From: Chthoniobacter flavus Ellin428
GTDB taxonomy: Bacteria; Verrucomicrobiota; Verrucomicrobiia; Chthoniobacterales; Chthoniobacteraceae
Length of the DNA stretch: 64,000 bases
Direction: 5' to 3'
Assembly: GCF_000173075.1 (NCBI RefSeq)
Contig: NZ_ABVL01000009.1
Coordinates: 30,958-94,957, forward strand
Part shown: in pieces, positions 1 to 8,714 of the stretch
How the letters are laid out: the number at the start of each line of letters is the position of its first letter
Position numbering within the stretch: position 1 is the stretch's first letter
Position numbers and translations under genes: made by a program
Notes under the pieces: model-generated
The model's database searches: none
Told to the model about the DNA's origin: nothing
What the model saw: only the letters and a program-made list of their open reading frames with translations

Positions 1-2
1 GC

Positions 3-1385
3 CTCTATGGGGAACCCGGCGACCTTCGCCATTTTATCAATCAGGCACACACCTGTGGTTTGGAAGTGATCCTCGACGTCGTCTACAACCACCTCGGCCC
101 GGACGGAAACTATCTGCCGGAATTTTCCGCCGACTACTTCAGCAAGCGCTATCAAAACGAATGGGGAGAGCCGCTGAATTTCGATGGAGAAAACAGCGGA
201 CCGGTGAGGGAATATTTCCTCACGAACGCGGCCTATTGGATCGCCGAATTCCACTTTGACGGATTGCGCGTCGATGCGACGCAGCAGATTTTCGATTCTT
301 CGAAGGAGCACATTATCGCCGCGATCAGCAGAGCTGTCCGCACCGCGGCCAACGGCCGGACGACCTATCTCGTGGCGGAGAACGAACCGCAGCAGACGCG
401 CCTCGTCCGATCGTTTGAAAAGGGCGGATATGGAATGGATGCCCTCTGGAACGACGACTATCATCACAGCGCAATTGTCGCCTTAACGGGACGCATGGAA
501 GCGTATTACTCGGACTACCGCGGCACCGCGCAGGAATTTATCTCGGCCGCCAAGTGGGGCTATCTCTACCAAGGGCAACGGTATGAATGGCAGAAAGCCC
601 GGCGTGGCACTCCGAGCCTGGAACTGCGGCCCACGCACTTCGTCACCTTTCTGGAAAACCACGATCAGGTCGCCAACTCGCTGTGGGGAAAGCGTCTCTT
701 CGACCTGGGAAACGCGGGACGCGCTCGTGCGCTCACGGCTCTGCTCCTCCTTGGGCCGGGAACGCCGATGCTGTTTCAAGGCCAGGAATTCGCCGCCTCT
801 TCTCCCTTCGTCTATTTCGCGGATCACAATCCGGAGCTGGCCGAAAAAGTCGCGGCGGGCCGTGCGGAATTTCTGCGCCAGTTTCCCAGTATCGCGTCGC
901 CGGAGGCGACTGCCATGCTGCCCGATCCGGAAAACGAGGAGACTTTTCTGCGCTGCAAACTCGATTTCACCGAACGCGAGAAGCACGGCGACGTCTACCG
1001 TTTGCACCGGGATCTTCTCCGGCTGCGAAAGGAAGATCCGTTGCTGGGCAAAGCGGAGCGTGGAGCTTATGACGGCGCCACGCTGGGCGAACGAGCATTC
1101 CTTTTGCGATTCTTCGGTCGTTCGCAAGATGACCGCCTGCTGATCGTCAATCTGGGTCCGGCACTCATTTTCAGTCCCGCACCAGAGCCGCTGCTCGCTC
1201 CGCCCGCCGAGATGCAATGGGAACTCGTGTGGTCGAGCGAAGACCCCGCGTACGGCGGCAATGGCATCACCCCTCTGAAAACCGAAGAAGACAATTGGCG
1301 CATTCCGGCAGACGCAGCCGCCTTGCTGGTTCCGAAACTCATACCAGCGTCCCATGAATCCTCCGACCCTTCTGCGAAAAATTGA
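3..1385 (+). CDS. treZ: Malto-oligosyltrehalose trehalohydrolase, C-terminal part (5' end outside window)
   Basis: Hydrolyses maltooligosyl-trehalose to release trehalose in the cytoplasm, the second step of the TreY/TreZ route from glycogen. The reading frame is open from base 3, so the N-terminus lies before the window; about 460 residues of a usual 580-600 are present. All four GH13 signature regions are visible: DVVYNH (I), GLRVDA with the nucleophile Asp (II), VAENE with the acid/base Glu (III) and FLENHDQ (IV). The DDYHHS and GQEF segments are typical of TreZ rather than of other alpha-amylases. The 3' end overlaps the start of the glycogen debranching gene by 32 bases, so the two are probably co-translated. 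Confidence 0.93.
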   Translation, partial: LYGEPGDLRHFINQAHTCGLEVILDVVYNHLGPDGNYLPEFSADYFSKRYQNEWGEPLNFDGENSGPVREYFLTNAAYWIAEFHFDGLRVDATQQIFDSSKEHIIAAISRAVRTAANGRTTYLVAENEPQQTRLVRSFEKGGYGMDALWNDDYHHSAIVALTGRMEAYYSDYRGTAQEFISAAKWGYLYQGQRYEWQKARRGTPSLELRPTHFVTFLENHDQVANSLWGKRLFDLGNAGRARALTALLLLGPGTPMLFQGQEFAASSPFVYFADHNPELAEKVAAGRAEFLRQFPSIASPEATAMLPDPENEETFLRCKLDFTEREKHGDVYRLHRDLLRLRKEDPLLGKAERGAYDGATLGERAFLLRFFGRSQDDRLLIVNLGPALIFSPAPEPLLAPPAEMQWELVWSSEDPAYGGNGITPLKTEEDNWRIPADAAALLVPKLIPASHESSDPSAKN

Positions 1386-3408
1386 TTTGTCGAATACCCG
1401 CGCGGAAACCGCGCGGGATTTCCTGCGCCGGGAATGGCTGCTGACCAACGGACTCGGAGGTTACGCCTCAGGCACGATCTCCGGCATGGTTTCGCGTCGT
1501 TACCATGGCCTGCTCGTGGCAGCACTCCCGGCGCCGTTGGGACGCATCGTGATGTTGAACCATCTGGCGGAATATCTGTATCCAACCGAAAGCCGGCAGC
1601 TCCAATTTGGCGGCGATGAAAAATGCGGGCCGGATACCCCGGATGAAAAATGCCATTTCATTCGGGAATTTCGCCTGGAGGATGGTCTGCCGGTCTGGCG
1701 TTACGAGATCGAAGGGCACGTGGTGGAAAGATCGATCCTGCTCGTCCATGGCCAAAACACGGTGCACATCACCTACCGGCTCCTGACGGGTCAGGACACG
1801 CTGCGGCTGGAACTCGCACCGGCGTTCCATTTCCGCCCGCATGAAAACGACGTCGGGGGCAGCTTGGGAGAAGGCTACACTTTAAATATTCACAATCATC
1901 ATTATGAAGTGCAGGGGCCGGCGCCTTTTCCACCGGTGCGCATGATCGTGCAAGATGGCTCCGCGGCCTTCACGCACGCGGGGACATTTCGGAGTGAAAT
2001 CAGTTACCAAATGGAAGCGGAGCGTGGTTATCGCTCTTTGGGCTCCCTGTGGATTCCTGGTAACTTTCTCATCGAGCTGCGCCCGCACGGTTCGGTGACA
2101 CTCGTCGCCTCGACCGAGCCGTGGAACAGCGTCCTCGCTCTGACTCCCTCCGAGGCCTTTGCTTCGGAACGCGAGCGCCGGCGGCGGCTGATTGCGGCGG
2201 CGCCTCCCGAGACGCAGCAGGGCGAAGCGGCGGAACTGGTGCTGGCGGCCGACCAATTCATCATCAGCCCCGCCGGTCGCGTGGAGGATGCGGCGCGCGC
2301 CAGAGCCGCGGGCGATGAAGTGAGAACCGTCATCGCGGGCTATCATTGGTTCACGGATTGGGGACGTGACACCATGATCAGCCTCGAGGGGTTGACCCTG
2401 CTCACCGGACGACAGGTGGAAGCCGGCTGGATCCTGCGCACGTTTGCCCACTACATCCGTGATGGATTGATCCCGAATATGTTCCCGGAAAGTGAGTCGG
2501 AAGGGTTGTATCATACCGCCGATGCGACGCTTTGGTTCTTCCACGCACTCGAGCGCTACCTAGAAGCCAGCGGGGATCGAACCACCTTGGTCATCCTGTT
2601 GCCGAAGCTCGTCGAGATCGTCGAGAAACACCTGCACGGCACACGCTTTGGCATTCACGTGGACCCCAAAGACGGACTGCTCCGGCAGGGCGCCGAGGGT
2701 TACCAGCTCACCTGGATGGATGCCAAGGTCGAGGATTGGGTCGTTACCCCGCGGCGAGGCAAGGCGGTGGAGATCAATGCACTTTGGTACAATGCGCTGC
2801 GGCTCCTGGAACGCTGGCTGCGCGAGGAAAACCGAATAGCCGAAGCAGACGCCTATGCCCGCAACGCCGAGCAAGTGCGAACGGCATTCAATCAGCGGTT
2901 CTGGTCCGACGAGCTCGGCTATCTCTTTGATGTCGTCGACGGAGAGCAAGGTGACGATCCCGCGTGCCGCCCCAACCAGATCTTCGCGATCTCGCTTCCG
3001 CATCCCGTGCTCGCTCCGGAACGGTGGCCGGCGGTGCTGGAAAAAGTTCGCGGAGAGTTGCTCACGCCCGTAGGGCTGCGCTCGCTGAGCCGCGGCCATC
3101 CGGATTACAAGTCGCGCTACTTCGGCGATCTCCGTGCCCGGGATGCGGCCTATCATCAGGGCACCGTTTGGGGATGGCTCATCGGTCCCTTCATCGATGC
3201 CTGGTTGAAGGTCCATCCTGAAGACCGCAGCGGCGCACGCCAGTTCCTCTCCGGCCTGCTCGCCCACCTCAGCACCGCCTGTATCGGCTCGATGAGTGAG
3301 ATCTTCGATGCGGAGGAACCTTTCACTCCCCGGGGCTGCATCGCGCAAGCGTGGACGGTGGCGGAAGTGCTCCGCTGCTGGGTGAAGACGGGGGAGAAAA
3401 AATCGTGA
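1354..3408 (+). CDS. Glycogen debranching enzyme (amylo-alpha-1,6-glucosidase family)
   Basis: 684 residues, full length for the archaeal/bacterial-type debranching enzymes. The N-terminal GDE domain begins with the typical REWLLTNGLGGYASGT motif (about residues 27-42), and the C-terminal GH133-like (alpha/alpha)6 barrel contains YHWFTDWGRDTMIS (around residue 330) with catalytic acidic residues expected in this and the later YQLTWMDAK segment. It removes alpha-1,6 branches from glycogen, supplying linear maltodextrins to TreY/TreZ. The ATG at 1354 lies inside the end of treZ; the downstream frame keeps the conserved N-terminus, which supports this start. Ends with a normal stop and has no close downstream partner. 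Confidence 0.93.
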   Translation: MNPPTLLRKIDLSNTRAETARDFLRREWLLTNGLGGYASGTISGMVSRRYHGLLVAALPAPLGRIVMLNHLAEYLYPTESRQLQFGGDEKCGPDTPDEKCHFIREFRLEDGLPVWRYEIEGHVVERSILLVHGQNTVHITYRLLTGQDTLRLELAPAFHFRPHENDVGGSLGEGYTLNIHNHHYEVQGPAPFPPVRMIVQDGSAAFTHAGTFRSEISYQMEAERGYRSLGSLWIPGNFLIELRPHGSVTLVASTEPWNSVLALTPSEAFASERERRRRLIAAAPPETQQGEAAELVLAADQFIISPAGRVEDAARARAAGDEVRTVIAGYHWFTDWGRDTMISLEGLTLLTGRQVEAGWILRTFAHYIRDGLIPNMFPESESEGLYHTADATLWFFHALERYLEASGDRTTLVILLPKLVEIVEKHLHGTRFGIHVDPKDGLLRQGAEGYQLTWMDAKVEDWVVTPRRGKAVEINALWYNALRLLERWLREENRIAEADAYARNAEQVRTAFNQRFWSDELGYLFDVVDGEQGDDPACRPNQIFAISLPHPVLAPERWPAVLEKVRGELLTPVGLRSLSRGHPDYKSRYFGDLRARDAAYHQGTVWGWLIGPFIDAWLKVHPEDRSGARQFLSGLLAHLSTACIGSMSEIFDAEEPFTPRGCIAQAWTVAEVLRCWVKTGEKKS

Positions 3409-3514
3409 GCGCATCCCGGGAAGTCCCTCTTCCGGCTTAACCCGAATGCATGTTCAGCGCTCGCCCTGACGAGGCGAAAGGGCTCATCGGCGCTCGCAAA
3501 AGCGAAGGTTCAGC

Positions 3515-5054
3515 ATGAGCAAAAGGAAAAGTACTCGGATCGTGGTTTCTCTTTTTACGTTCATCTGCGGCACGGCTTACTTCAGCATCGGCGAAACGCC
3601 GGCGCCCGCCGCCCAAACAGGCGTCCGATGCCGTGCAGGAGGCGCAAACGCAGCATCCAGTACCGATTTCCCGGCCGGAACAAACGAAGACGGACCACGA
3701 CAAGTCCGATATCTTCGAGGCGAACAAGGCCATGCCTTCGTCCAATGCATTCAAAGACCAACCGGACAAAGGTGAGATACTCGGATTCGACTTCTATCGA
3801 GATCCCCTCGGTGCGAAGAAACCGATGGAATCGCCGATGGAAATCGAGAAAGCAGACAAGGCGATGAAAGACGAGGTCATGGCGCAACAGCGCAAACTGC
3901 TCGAGCATCGCTATATCCTGACACCGAAGTTTGACCCGGAAGTGAAGATGTCGCGAGGAAAGCCAGTCCCGATCGGCCCTACGGCGCGGCTTCCGAAAGG
4001 GATCACGTGGGAGGACCTGGCGAAGATGTCTCCGGAGGAGATCCGCAAAGATGGAACTTTTCCCTATCCCTCTCTACCCCACCCCAAACAGGCGCCGGGC
4101 GGGCAGGTTTTTCCTCAAGTGCAGATCAAAATGTTTCCCCGGCTGCAGCGGTTCGATGTCGACTTCGATCTACCGGACGCGTTTCTTCCGGAATTTCCGC
4201 CGGCCATCTTTCTCCAGAGTCGACCGGAATTGGGAGATGTCTCCCGCGGCGAGGTGGTCTCAATCAATAACTATTACCGGCTCTTCAAAGATATCCTGAC
4301 GCCGGTGCAACTCGATGGCTTGCGAATGCTGGTCACGCCGTTCCCCCAGGAAGAGTTCAATCCCACGGACGACCGCAAGAGCGAAGAACCCAGCTTGGGG
4401 GTCACCTGCCTGGACTGCCACGTGAACGGCCACACCACCGGACAAATCCACCTCAATCCCGACGATCGGCCAGAGCAACGCCGCATGCGCCTCGATACGG
4501 TCAGCTTGCGAGGACTTTACAATCAACAAATCCATAGCTCGAAGCGCAGCCTGCGTTCGGTGGAAGATTTCACGGAATTTGAGCAGCGGACGGCTTACTT
4601 CAACGGCGACGAAATTCACGCTTTCAAAAAGGGTGCGAATATCCTCAACCGCGTGCAAGTCAGCCACATGGCGCAGATGCAAAACATGTTCGATTTCCCG
4701 CCGGCTCCGAAGCTGAACGTGGAAGGCCGGCTCGACCGCAGCAAGGCGACGGAAGCGGAAATCCGTGGCGAGGATTTGTTTTTCGGCAAAGCGCAGTGCG
4801 CGGTTTGCCACCCGGCGCCCATCTACATGGATCAGCAAATGCACGACCTGAAGCTGGAACGATTCGTCAACGAGGCACCACTGGGGCCGATGAAGACCTT
4901 TACGCTGCGCGGAATCAAAGACAGTCCGCCTTACATGCACGACGGACGTTGCTTCACCCTCGAAGACACGGTGGAGTTCTTCAACCTGATCCTCGAATTG
5001 AAGCTCAATCCTCAGGAGAAAGCGGACCTGGTCGCTTTCATGCGGACTCTCTGA
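3515..5054 (+). CDS. Di-haem cytochrome c peroxidase/MauG-like protein, split by one-base frameshift
   Basis: A periplasmic di-haem c protein. The ATG at 3515 has a good ribosome site (GAAGG at 3504-3508) and opens a signal peptide (MSKRKSTRIVV..., cleaved near residue 30). The mature part, however, is in the next frame (open to 5054). Dropping one C from the CCC at 3612-3614 joins them cleanly. The mature part has two haem-binding CxxCH motifs (CLDCH and CAVCH), followed by the family's TLRGIKDSPPYMHDGR stretch, which carries the distal Met ligand region. CCP/MauG relatives reduce peroxide or oxidise partner proteins; the substrate here is unknown. A GC hairpin without T-tract follows at 5059-5078. 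Confidence 0.75.
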
Positions 5055-5197
5055 GAAAGCGGCGGATCTGTGCGCCGCCAACAGACTCACCGTCACCAGC
5101 GGGCGATTTTGATCAGGATGCATCTGAGGAGCACCGGATGTTTCGATCGGCGGTTTTCCTGAAGGGAAACTTCCGTCGCTGATTCGATTCCCCAAAT

Positions 5198-5407
5198 ATG
5201 CCACTCGAAAATAAAAGCCTGCACGTGTTGCGTCTCACCGGTCGCTGGATCGTTGAAAAAGATGATGGGACCAGCGTCGGCGACGCCGATGATCGCGAGA
5301 GCGCCATCGCCCTCGCCCAAGAGAATGCCCAGCGAGAAGGCGCGAGCGAGATCGCGATTCACCAGGAAGATGGGCAGGTCGAAAAGACCATCGCCGTGGA
5401 GGATTGA
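5198..5407 (+). CDS. DUF2188-like small protein
   Basis: 69 residues. The layout RWIVEKDDG ... ESAIALAQENAQREGASE ... IAIHQEDGQVEK resembles the DUF2188 family: a beta strand starting with W-x-V, a helix in which residues are assigned in register along a protein, and a final strand ending in H-x-x-DG. The molecular role of that family is not established. The gene stands alone between the peroxidase and a terminator that overlaps its stop codon. No signal peptide or membrane segment; cytoplasmic. Confidence 0.7.
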   Translation: MPLENKSLHVLRLTGRWIVEKDDGTSVGDADDRESAIALAQENAQREGASEIAIHQEDGQVEKTIAVED

Positions 5408-5432
5408 GCCCCTCTTAGGCGGGGCTCCGTTT
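5406..5432. terminator. Hairpin terminator, possibly bidirectional
   Basis: Arms GAGCCCC (5406-5412) and GGGGCTC (5421-5427), loop of 8, followed by CGTTT on the plus strand. It overlaps the stop codon of the DUF2188 gene and also contains the stop codon of the minus-strand pyrophosphatase remnant, so it can end transcripts from both sides. The T-tract is weak. Confidence 0.55.
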
Positions 5433-5534
5433 GATCAACTCGACGGCTCTTTTGGGGCCATGACGCCCCATGATCCGAAGCTTCTCGCCCTTCATTTGAT
5501 TGTAGGAAATGAAGAAGTGTTCGACTATATGGAC
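5415..5534 (-). pseudogene. Remnant of an inorganic pyrophosphatase (C-terminal ~38 residues)
   Basis: Reading the minus strand from 5534 to the TAA at 5415-5417 gives a peptide containing EHFFISYNQMKGEKLRIMG followed by RHGPKRAVELIK. This looks like the C-terminal end of family I soluble inorganic pyrophosphatases of the HFFxSYN...KG type (from memory of the family, not a search). Everything upstream is missing: the preceding codon is the TGA stop of the quinone oxidoreductase gene, in the same frame. The piece therefore appears to be what is left of a ppa gene after a deletion or insertion brought the oxidoreductase gene next to it. Confidence 0.5.
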
Positions 5535-6452
5535 TCACGGAAACCGCAAGACGGTCTTGCCGCGGGAATGTTCCCGCTCGAGATGGTCGTGCGCCTTCTG
5601 CGCCTCGGTGAATAGGAATATCCGGTCGAGATGCACCTTCACGCGTCCGTCAGCGACCAGGCGACCGATGACGTCCAATTGCGCAGGGCTCGAATAGACT
5701 ACGACCTCCCGGCCGCTCACATCGGCGCGCCCGTCTGGCTTCGGGTTAGGCAACGTCGACACGAGAATGCCGCGCGATTTCAGCGTCGACCATGAACGTT
5801 GGCGAATCTCTCCACCGATCAAATCCAGAACGAGGTCCATGCCCGTGGCGATCTCTTCAAAGCGCTCGGATTGGTAATCGATCGGTCTTCCCGCGCCCAA
5901 CGATCCCACGAAATCGACATCGCTTCCCGCACAGGTAGCCAGGACCTCGGCCCCACACCACGCGGCAAACTGCACCGCATAGTGCCCCACCCCTCCTCCT
6001 GCTCCATGAATCAAGACCCGCTGACTCTTGCGCAATCTCCCGTGCTCAAAAAGAGCCTGCCAGGCCGTCAACGCTGCCACGGGAAGTGCGGCTGCCTCGA
6101 GATGATTGATGCCGAATGGCTTGCGCGCGATTTCGCGTGGCGAGGCGGCAGCCAATTCGGCGTAACTCCCGCGATCATAATCGAGCATGCCGAACACCTC
6201 TTCGCCGGTGCGAAACTCGGACACCTCAGAACCTGAGCGGATGATTGTTCCGCTGATATCACGGCCGAGGGTCGCCGGCAGGACTGGGTGGAAACGCGGG
6301 AACGTGCCGGCGCGTATTTTGGTATCCACCGGATTGACGCCGGCGGCTTGCACCAGCACCAACACTTCATCGTCGTGGATTTCCGGCTCGGGAATTTCCA
6401 CCACCCCCAAGGATTCGGCTCCGCCTGCTCGTATCATTTGCACGGCTTTCAC
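5535..6452 (-). CDS. NADP-dependent zinc-free alcohol dehydrogenase / quinone oxidoreductase
   Basis: 305 residues, medium-chain dehydrogenase family, quinone oxidoreductase branch. The N-terminal GroES-like domain has AAGVNPVDTKIRAG and the GRDISG turn but none of the Cys/His zinc ligands. The Rossmann part has the nucleotide loop HGAGGGVGHYAVQ (about residues 150-162), and the protein ends with the usual GKTVLRFP. Family members reduce quinones or alkenals with NADPH. Its start at 6452 lies 35 bases downstream of the aldo/keto reductase stop, so the two minus-strand genes are probably one transcript of soluble redox or detoxification enzymes. The substrate cannot be told. Confidence 0.85.
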   Translation of the reverse strand: MKAVQMIRAGGAESLGVVEIPEPEIHDDEVLVLVQAAGVNPVDTKIRAGTFPRFHPVLPATLGRDISGTIIRSGSEVSEFRTGEEVFGMLDYDRGSYAELAAASPREIARKPFGINHLEAAALPVAALTAWQALFEHGRLRKSQRVLIHGAGGGVGHYAVQFAAWCGAEVLATCAGSDVDFVGSLGAGRPIDYQSERFEEIATGMDLVLDLIGGEIRQRSWSTLKSRGILVSTLPNPKPDGRADVSGREVVVYSSPAQLDVIGRLVADGRVKVHLDRIFLFTEAQKAHDHLEREHSRGKTVLRFP

Positions 6453-6487
6453 GGTGGGATAATCGCGCTCCCTCGATAGCTAACTCA

Positions 6488-7411
6488 TCAAAGAGGCAAT
6501 TCTTTCGCCGAGGGATAGCCGTGTTGTTCCCGTCCCACGTCTCCATCGTAGAATTTCGTGGTCTTGAACTTCTCGTAGCGTCCATCCGCGGCAAACTGGT
6601 GACACCGCTGGCGCAGTGCTTCCATTTCCACCTCCGTCATCGGCTTGAAATTTCGGGCAATCTCCAGGTTTTGATGAAGTACGCCGAGAGAATCGATCCC
6701 ACTGATCGTCGTCGCCACCGGCAGGCTCATGGCATAGCGAAGTCCCTCCTCCGCGGTAATCGTTCCGCTGGTGACCATTTCACCAGAACCGCCGAGGCTT
6801 TTCATCCCCAGCACGGCGACGCCGCGGCGGATGGCTTCCGGCAGGACCTGTTTTTCGAAACTTCGAAATGTGCCGTCGAAGCAATTCAATGGCATCTGCA
6901 CGGTGTCGAACGGGAAATCATGCTCCAGCATTTTCAAGTGGATTGACGGATCTTTGTGCCCGGTAAAACCGATGAATCGCACCTTCCCCTGCTGCTTGGC
7001 CTCCAGCAGGGCCTCGGCCGCGCCACCGGGAGCGAAGATGAGATCCGGATCATTGAAATAGACGACCTCGTGGATTTGCCAGATATCGAGGTGATCGGTC
7101 TGTAAGCGGCGTAGCGAATCCTCGAGCATGCCCATCGCGACCGCTTTGCTTCGCCCGTGGGTGCACACCTTGGTCATGAGAAAGACTTTGTCCCTCGCTC
7201 CTTTCAAAGCCTTGCCCATCCAGTGCTCGGATTTCCCGCGGTGATATTCCCAGCAATTGTCGAAGAAGGTGATGCCTCCTTCGAGCGCCTCCTTCACAAT
7301 TTCGATGGCCGCGGTTTCATCGCAGGCGCTTCCCAAATGATGGCCGCCCAAACCGAGAGCGGAAATTTTGACGCCGGTCTTACCGAATGGTTTCAGGGGA
7401 ATGTCGGGCAT
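6488..7411 (-). CDS. Aldo/keto reductase
   Basis: 307 residues with the AKR (beta/alpha)8 layout. The catalytic tetrad is visible: Asp and Tyr in FFDNCWEYHRGKSE (about residues 49-62), Lys in FLMTKV, His in IWQIHEV. The start MPDIPLKPFGKTGVKIS is typical of the subgroup related to voltage-gated potassium channel beta subunits and YajO/YghZ-type reductases. It uses NADPH to reduce aldehydes or ketones; the substrate is unknown. First gene of a two-gene minus-strand unit with the quinone oxidoreductase. Confidence 0.88.
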   Translation of the reverse strand: MPDIPLKPFGKTGVKISALGLGGHHLGSACDETAAIEIVKEALEGGITFFDNCWEYHRGKSEHWMGKALKGARDKVFLMTKVCTHGRSKAVAMGMLEDSLRRLQTDHLDIWQIHEVVYFNDPDLIFAPGGAAEALLEAKQQGKVRFIGFTGHKDPSIHLKMLEHDFPFDTVQMPLNCFDGTFRSFEKQVLPEAIRRGVAVLGMKSLGGSGEMVTSGTITAEEGLRYAMSLPVATTISGIDSLGVLHQNLEIARNFKPMTEVEMEALRQRCHQFAADGRYEKFKTTKFYDGDVGREQHGYPSAKELPL

Positions 7412-7610
7412 GCAAAAAGGGCGCGAGTTGTTGTCCAGCCGCTTCGCCGCCAGCTCGAGCGCCGGTTGTAGGGGCGCTCCCTTAGATTCCCTCTTTCCGC
7501 CCTATCACTCGACTTCACGATTCCAATGCGGCAAGGTCATTGCCTTCCGCACTCACGGTAGGGAACGGAATCCAACGGAGATCCCGCTCCCATTTGTACA
7601 TTGGTTTCGG

Positions 7611-7639
7611 TTGTTTTTTAGGGGCGGGGCGGATATACT
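7611..7639 (+). promoter_or_regulatory. Candidate sigma-70-type promoter of the pseudopilin gene
   Basis: TTGTTT (7611-7616) and TATACT (7634-7639) with a 17-base spacer, ending 26 bases before the ATG at 7666. Both hexamers are close to the consensus; assigned by eye. Confidence 0.45.
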
Positions 7640-7665
7640 ACGCTCAGCGGTTTTTTCCTCCCCCT

Positions 7666-8331
7666 ATGAATACACGTTCCTCGCTGCGTCGTAATCTCAC
7701 CGCCTTCACGCTCATCGAGCTGCTGACGGTCATGGCCATCATCGCCATTCTGGCCGGGTTGTTACTGGTCGCGATCCCTGTCGCGAAGCAGATGGTCTAT
7801 AAGGCAAGCGCCAAACAGACCGAGTTGAGTCTCATCACCGCCATCAACGCCTACTACTCCGATTACGGCAAATATCCGCTCGGGAACAACGTGCCCGATC
7901 CGAATGCGGCCACCGATGTCCTCTTCGGCGACTCACATCTCAGCAACCAGGCTCTCCTCGATATCCTGCGCAACGTCGGGCCGGACTTCAATACGCCGAA
8001 CCAATACAATCCGAAGGGTATTCCTTACTTTCCGAGCAAGGTCGTCTCCAATCCCACAGCACCCAAGGATGGAATCGCGACACAAGACGCGGGAACGGTG
8101 AAGAAGGATTCGCTGGTCGACCCTTGGGGGAACGAATACCGCATCTCCATCGATGCGGACGGCGATAACCGCATCACCAATCTGCCCTACAGCGACTTTC
8201 AAGGAACTAATGCCCCGCGAGTGCCCGTCGGCGTTTTTTCGATTGGCAAAGATGGAATGCTCGGTAACAAAGGCGATGGTACCTTTCGTCAGAACGGTTC
8301 CGCGTCCGACGACGTGATCACCTGGCAGTAA
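7666..8331 (+). CDS. Type II secretion/type IV pilus pseudopilin-like protein (GspG-like)
   Basis: 221 residues. After a short basic leader comes the class III signal peptide FTLIELLTVMAIIAILAGLL, cleaved before Phe by prepilin peptidase, giving an N-methylated hydrophobic helix with Glu at position 5. The rest is a GspG-like globular domain with YYSDYGKYPLGNN and SLVDPWGNEYRI, and an Asp-rich DADGDNRI loop that could bind calcium as in major pseudopilins. Start taken at the ATG directly before the leader; an upstream in-frame start would add an unlikely 42 residues. No other secretion genes adjoin it; such orphan pseudopilins are common in Verrucomicrobiota and Planctomycetota. Confidence 0.88.
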   Translation: MNTRSSLRRNLTAFTLIELLTVMAIIAILAGLLLVAIPVAKQMVYKASAKQTELSLITAINAYYSDYGKYPLGNNVPDPNAATDVLFGDSHLSNQALLDILRNVGPDFNTPNQYNPKGIPYFPSKVVSNPTAPKDGIATQDAGTVKKDSLVDPWGNEYRISIDADGDNRITNLPYSDFQGTNAPRVPVGVFSIGKDGMLGNKGDGTFRQNGSASDDVITWQ

Positions 8332-8347
8332 TCCACTGCCCGGCCTC

Positions 8348-8418
8348 GCGGGTGTAGTTCAATGGTAGAACGGCAGCTTCCCAAGCTGCATACGAGGGTT
8401 CGATTCCCTTCACCCGCT
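8348..8418 (+). tRNA. tRNA-Gly (anticodon CCC)
   Basis: Cloverleaf read directly: acceptor GCGGGTG (8348-8354) pairs with CACCCGC (8411-8417); anticodon stem GCAGC/GCTGC encloses TTCCCAA (8378-8384) with anticodon CCC at 8380-8382; T arm GAGGG-TTCGATT-CCCTT. Discriminator base T; CCA is not encoded (CCC follows). It reads GGG codons. No integrase or repeated att copy is seen after it. Confidence 0.96.
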
Positions 8419-8714
8419 CCCAACCACCAAAATACAGGGGAGAACCGCACTTGAAAGGGCGGTTGGACGCCCCGGTCAGGCGAGGGGTTGGAGGAAATCC
8501 CGCTTGTTACCGGCTGATAAGACATTAGCGCTGTCAGGATTCCCGGACGTTCGATCGCGAACCAAGCTGCCAATTGGTCTCCTCGAAGGTCTTCCACTTA
8601 CGCGGCGGAGAAGCGCGCGGAACGGCGTGGCGTGCAAGGAGAATGCGCCAAGATATGGCCAACAAACGGCAACCACAGTGCAGCGCAAACGGGTTCGCTC
8701 ACTAGATTGACAGC

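Noticed and set aside
5415..6452. Selenocysteine or readthrough at the TGA between oxidoreductase and pyrophosphatase tail
   Set aside because: The oxidoreductase ends normally and the tail is a different enzyme family; no SECIS-like hairpin was seen after the TGA.
8419..8714. Integrated element downstream of tRNA-Gly
   Set aside because: No integrase, no repeated tRNA 3' end and no phage genes after it; the next gene is a stress protein.
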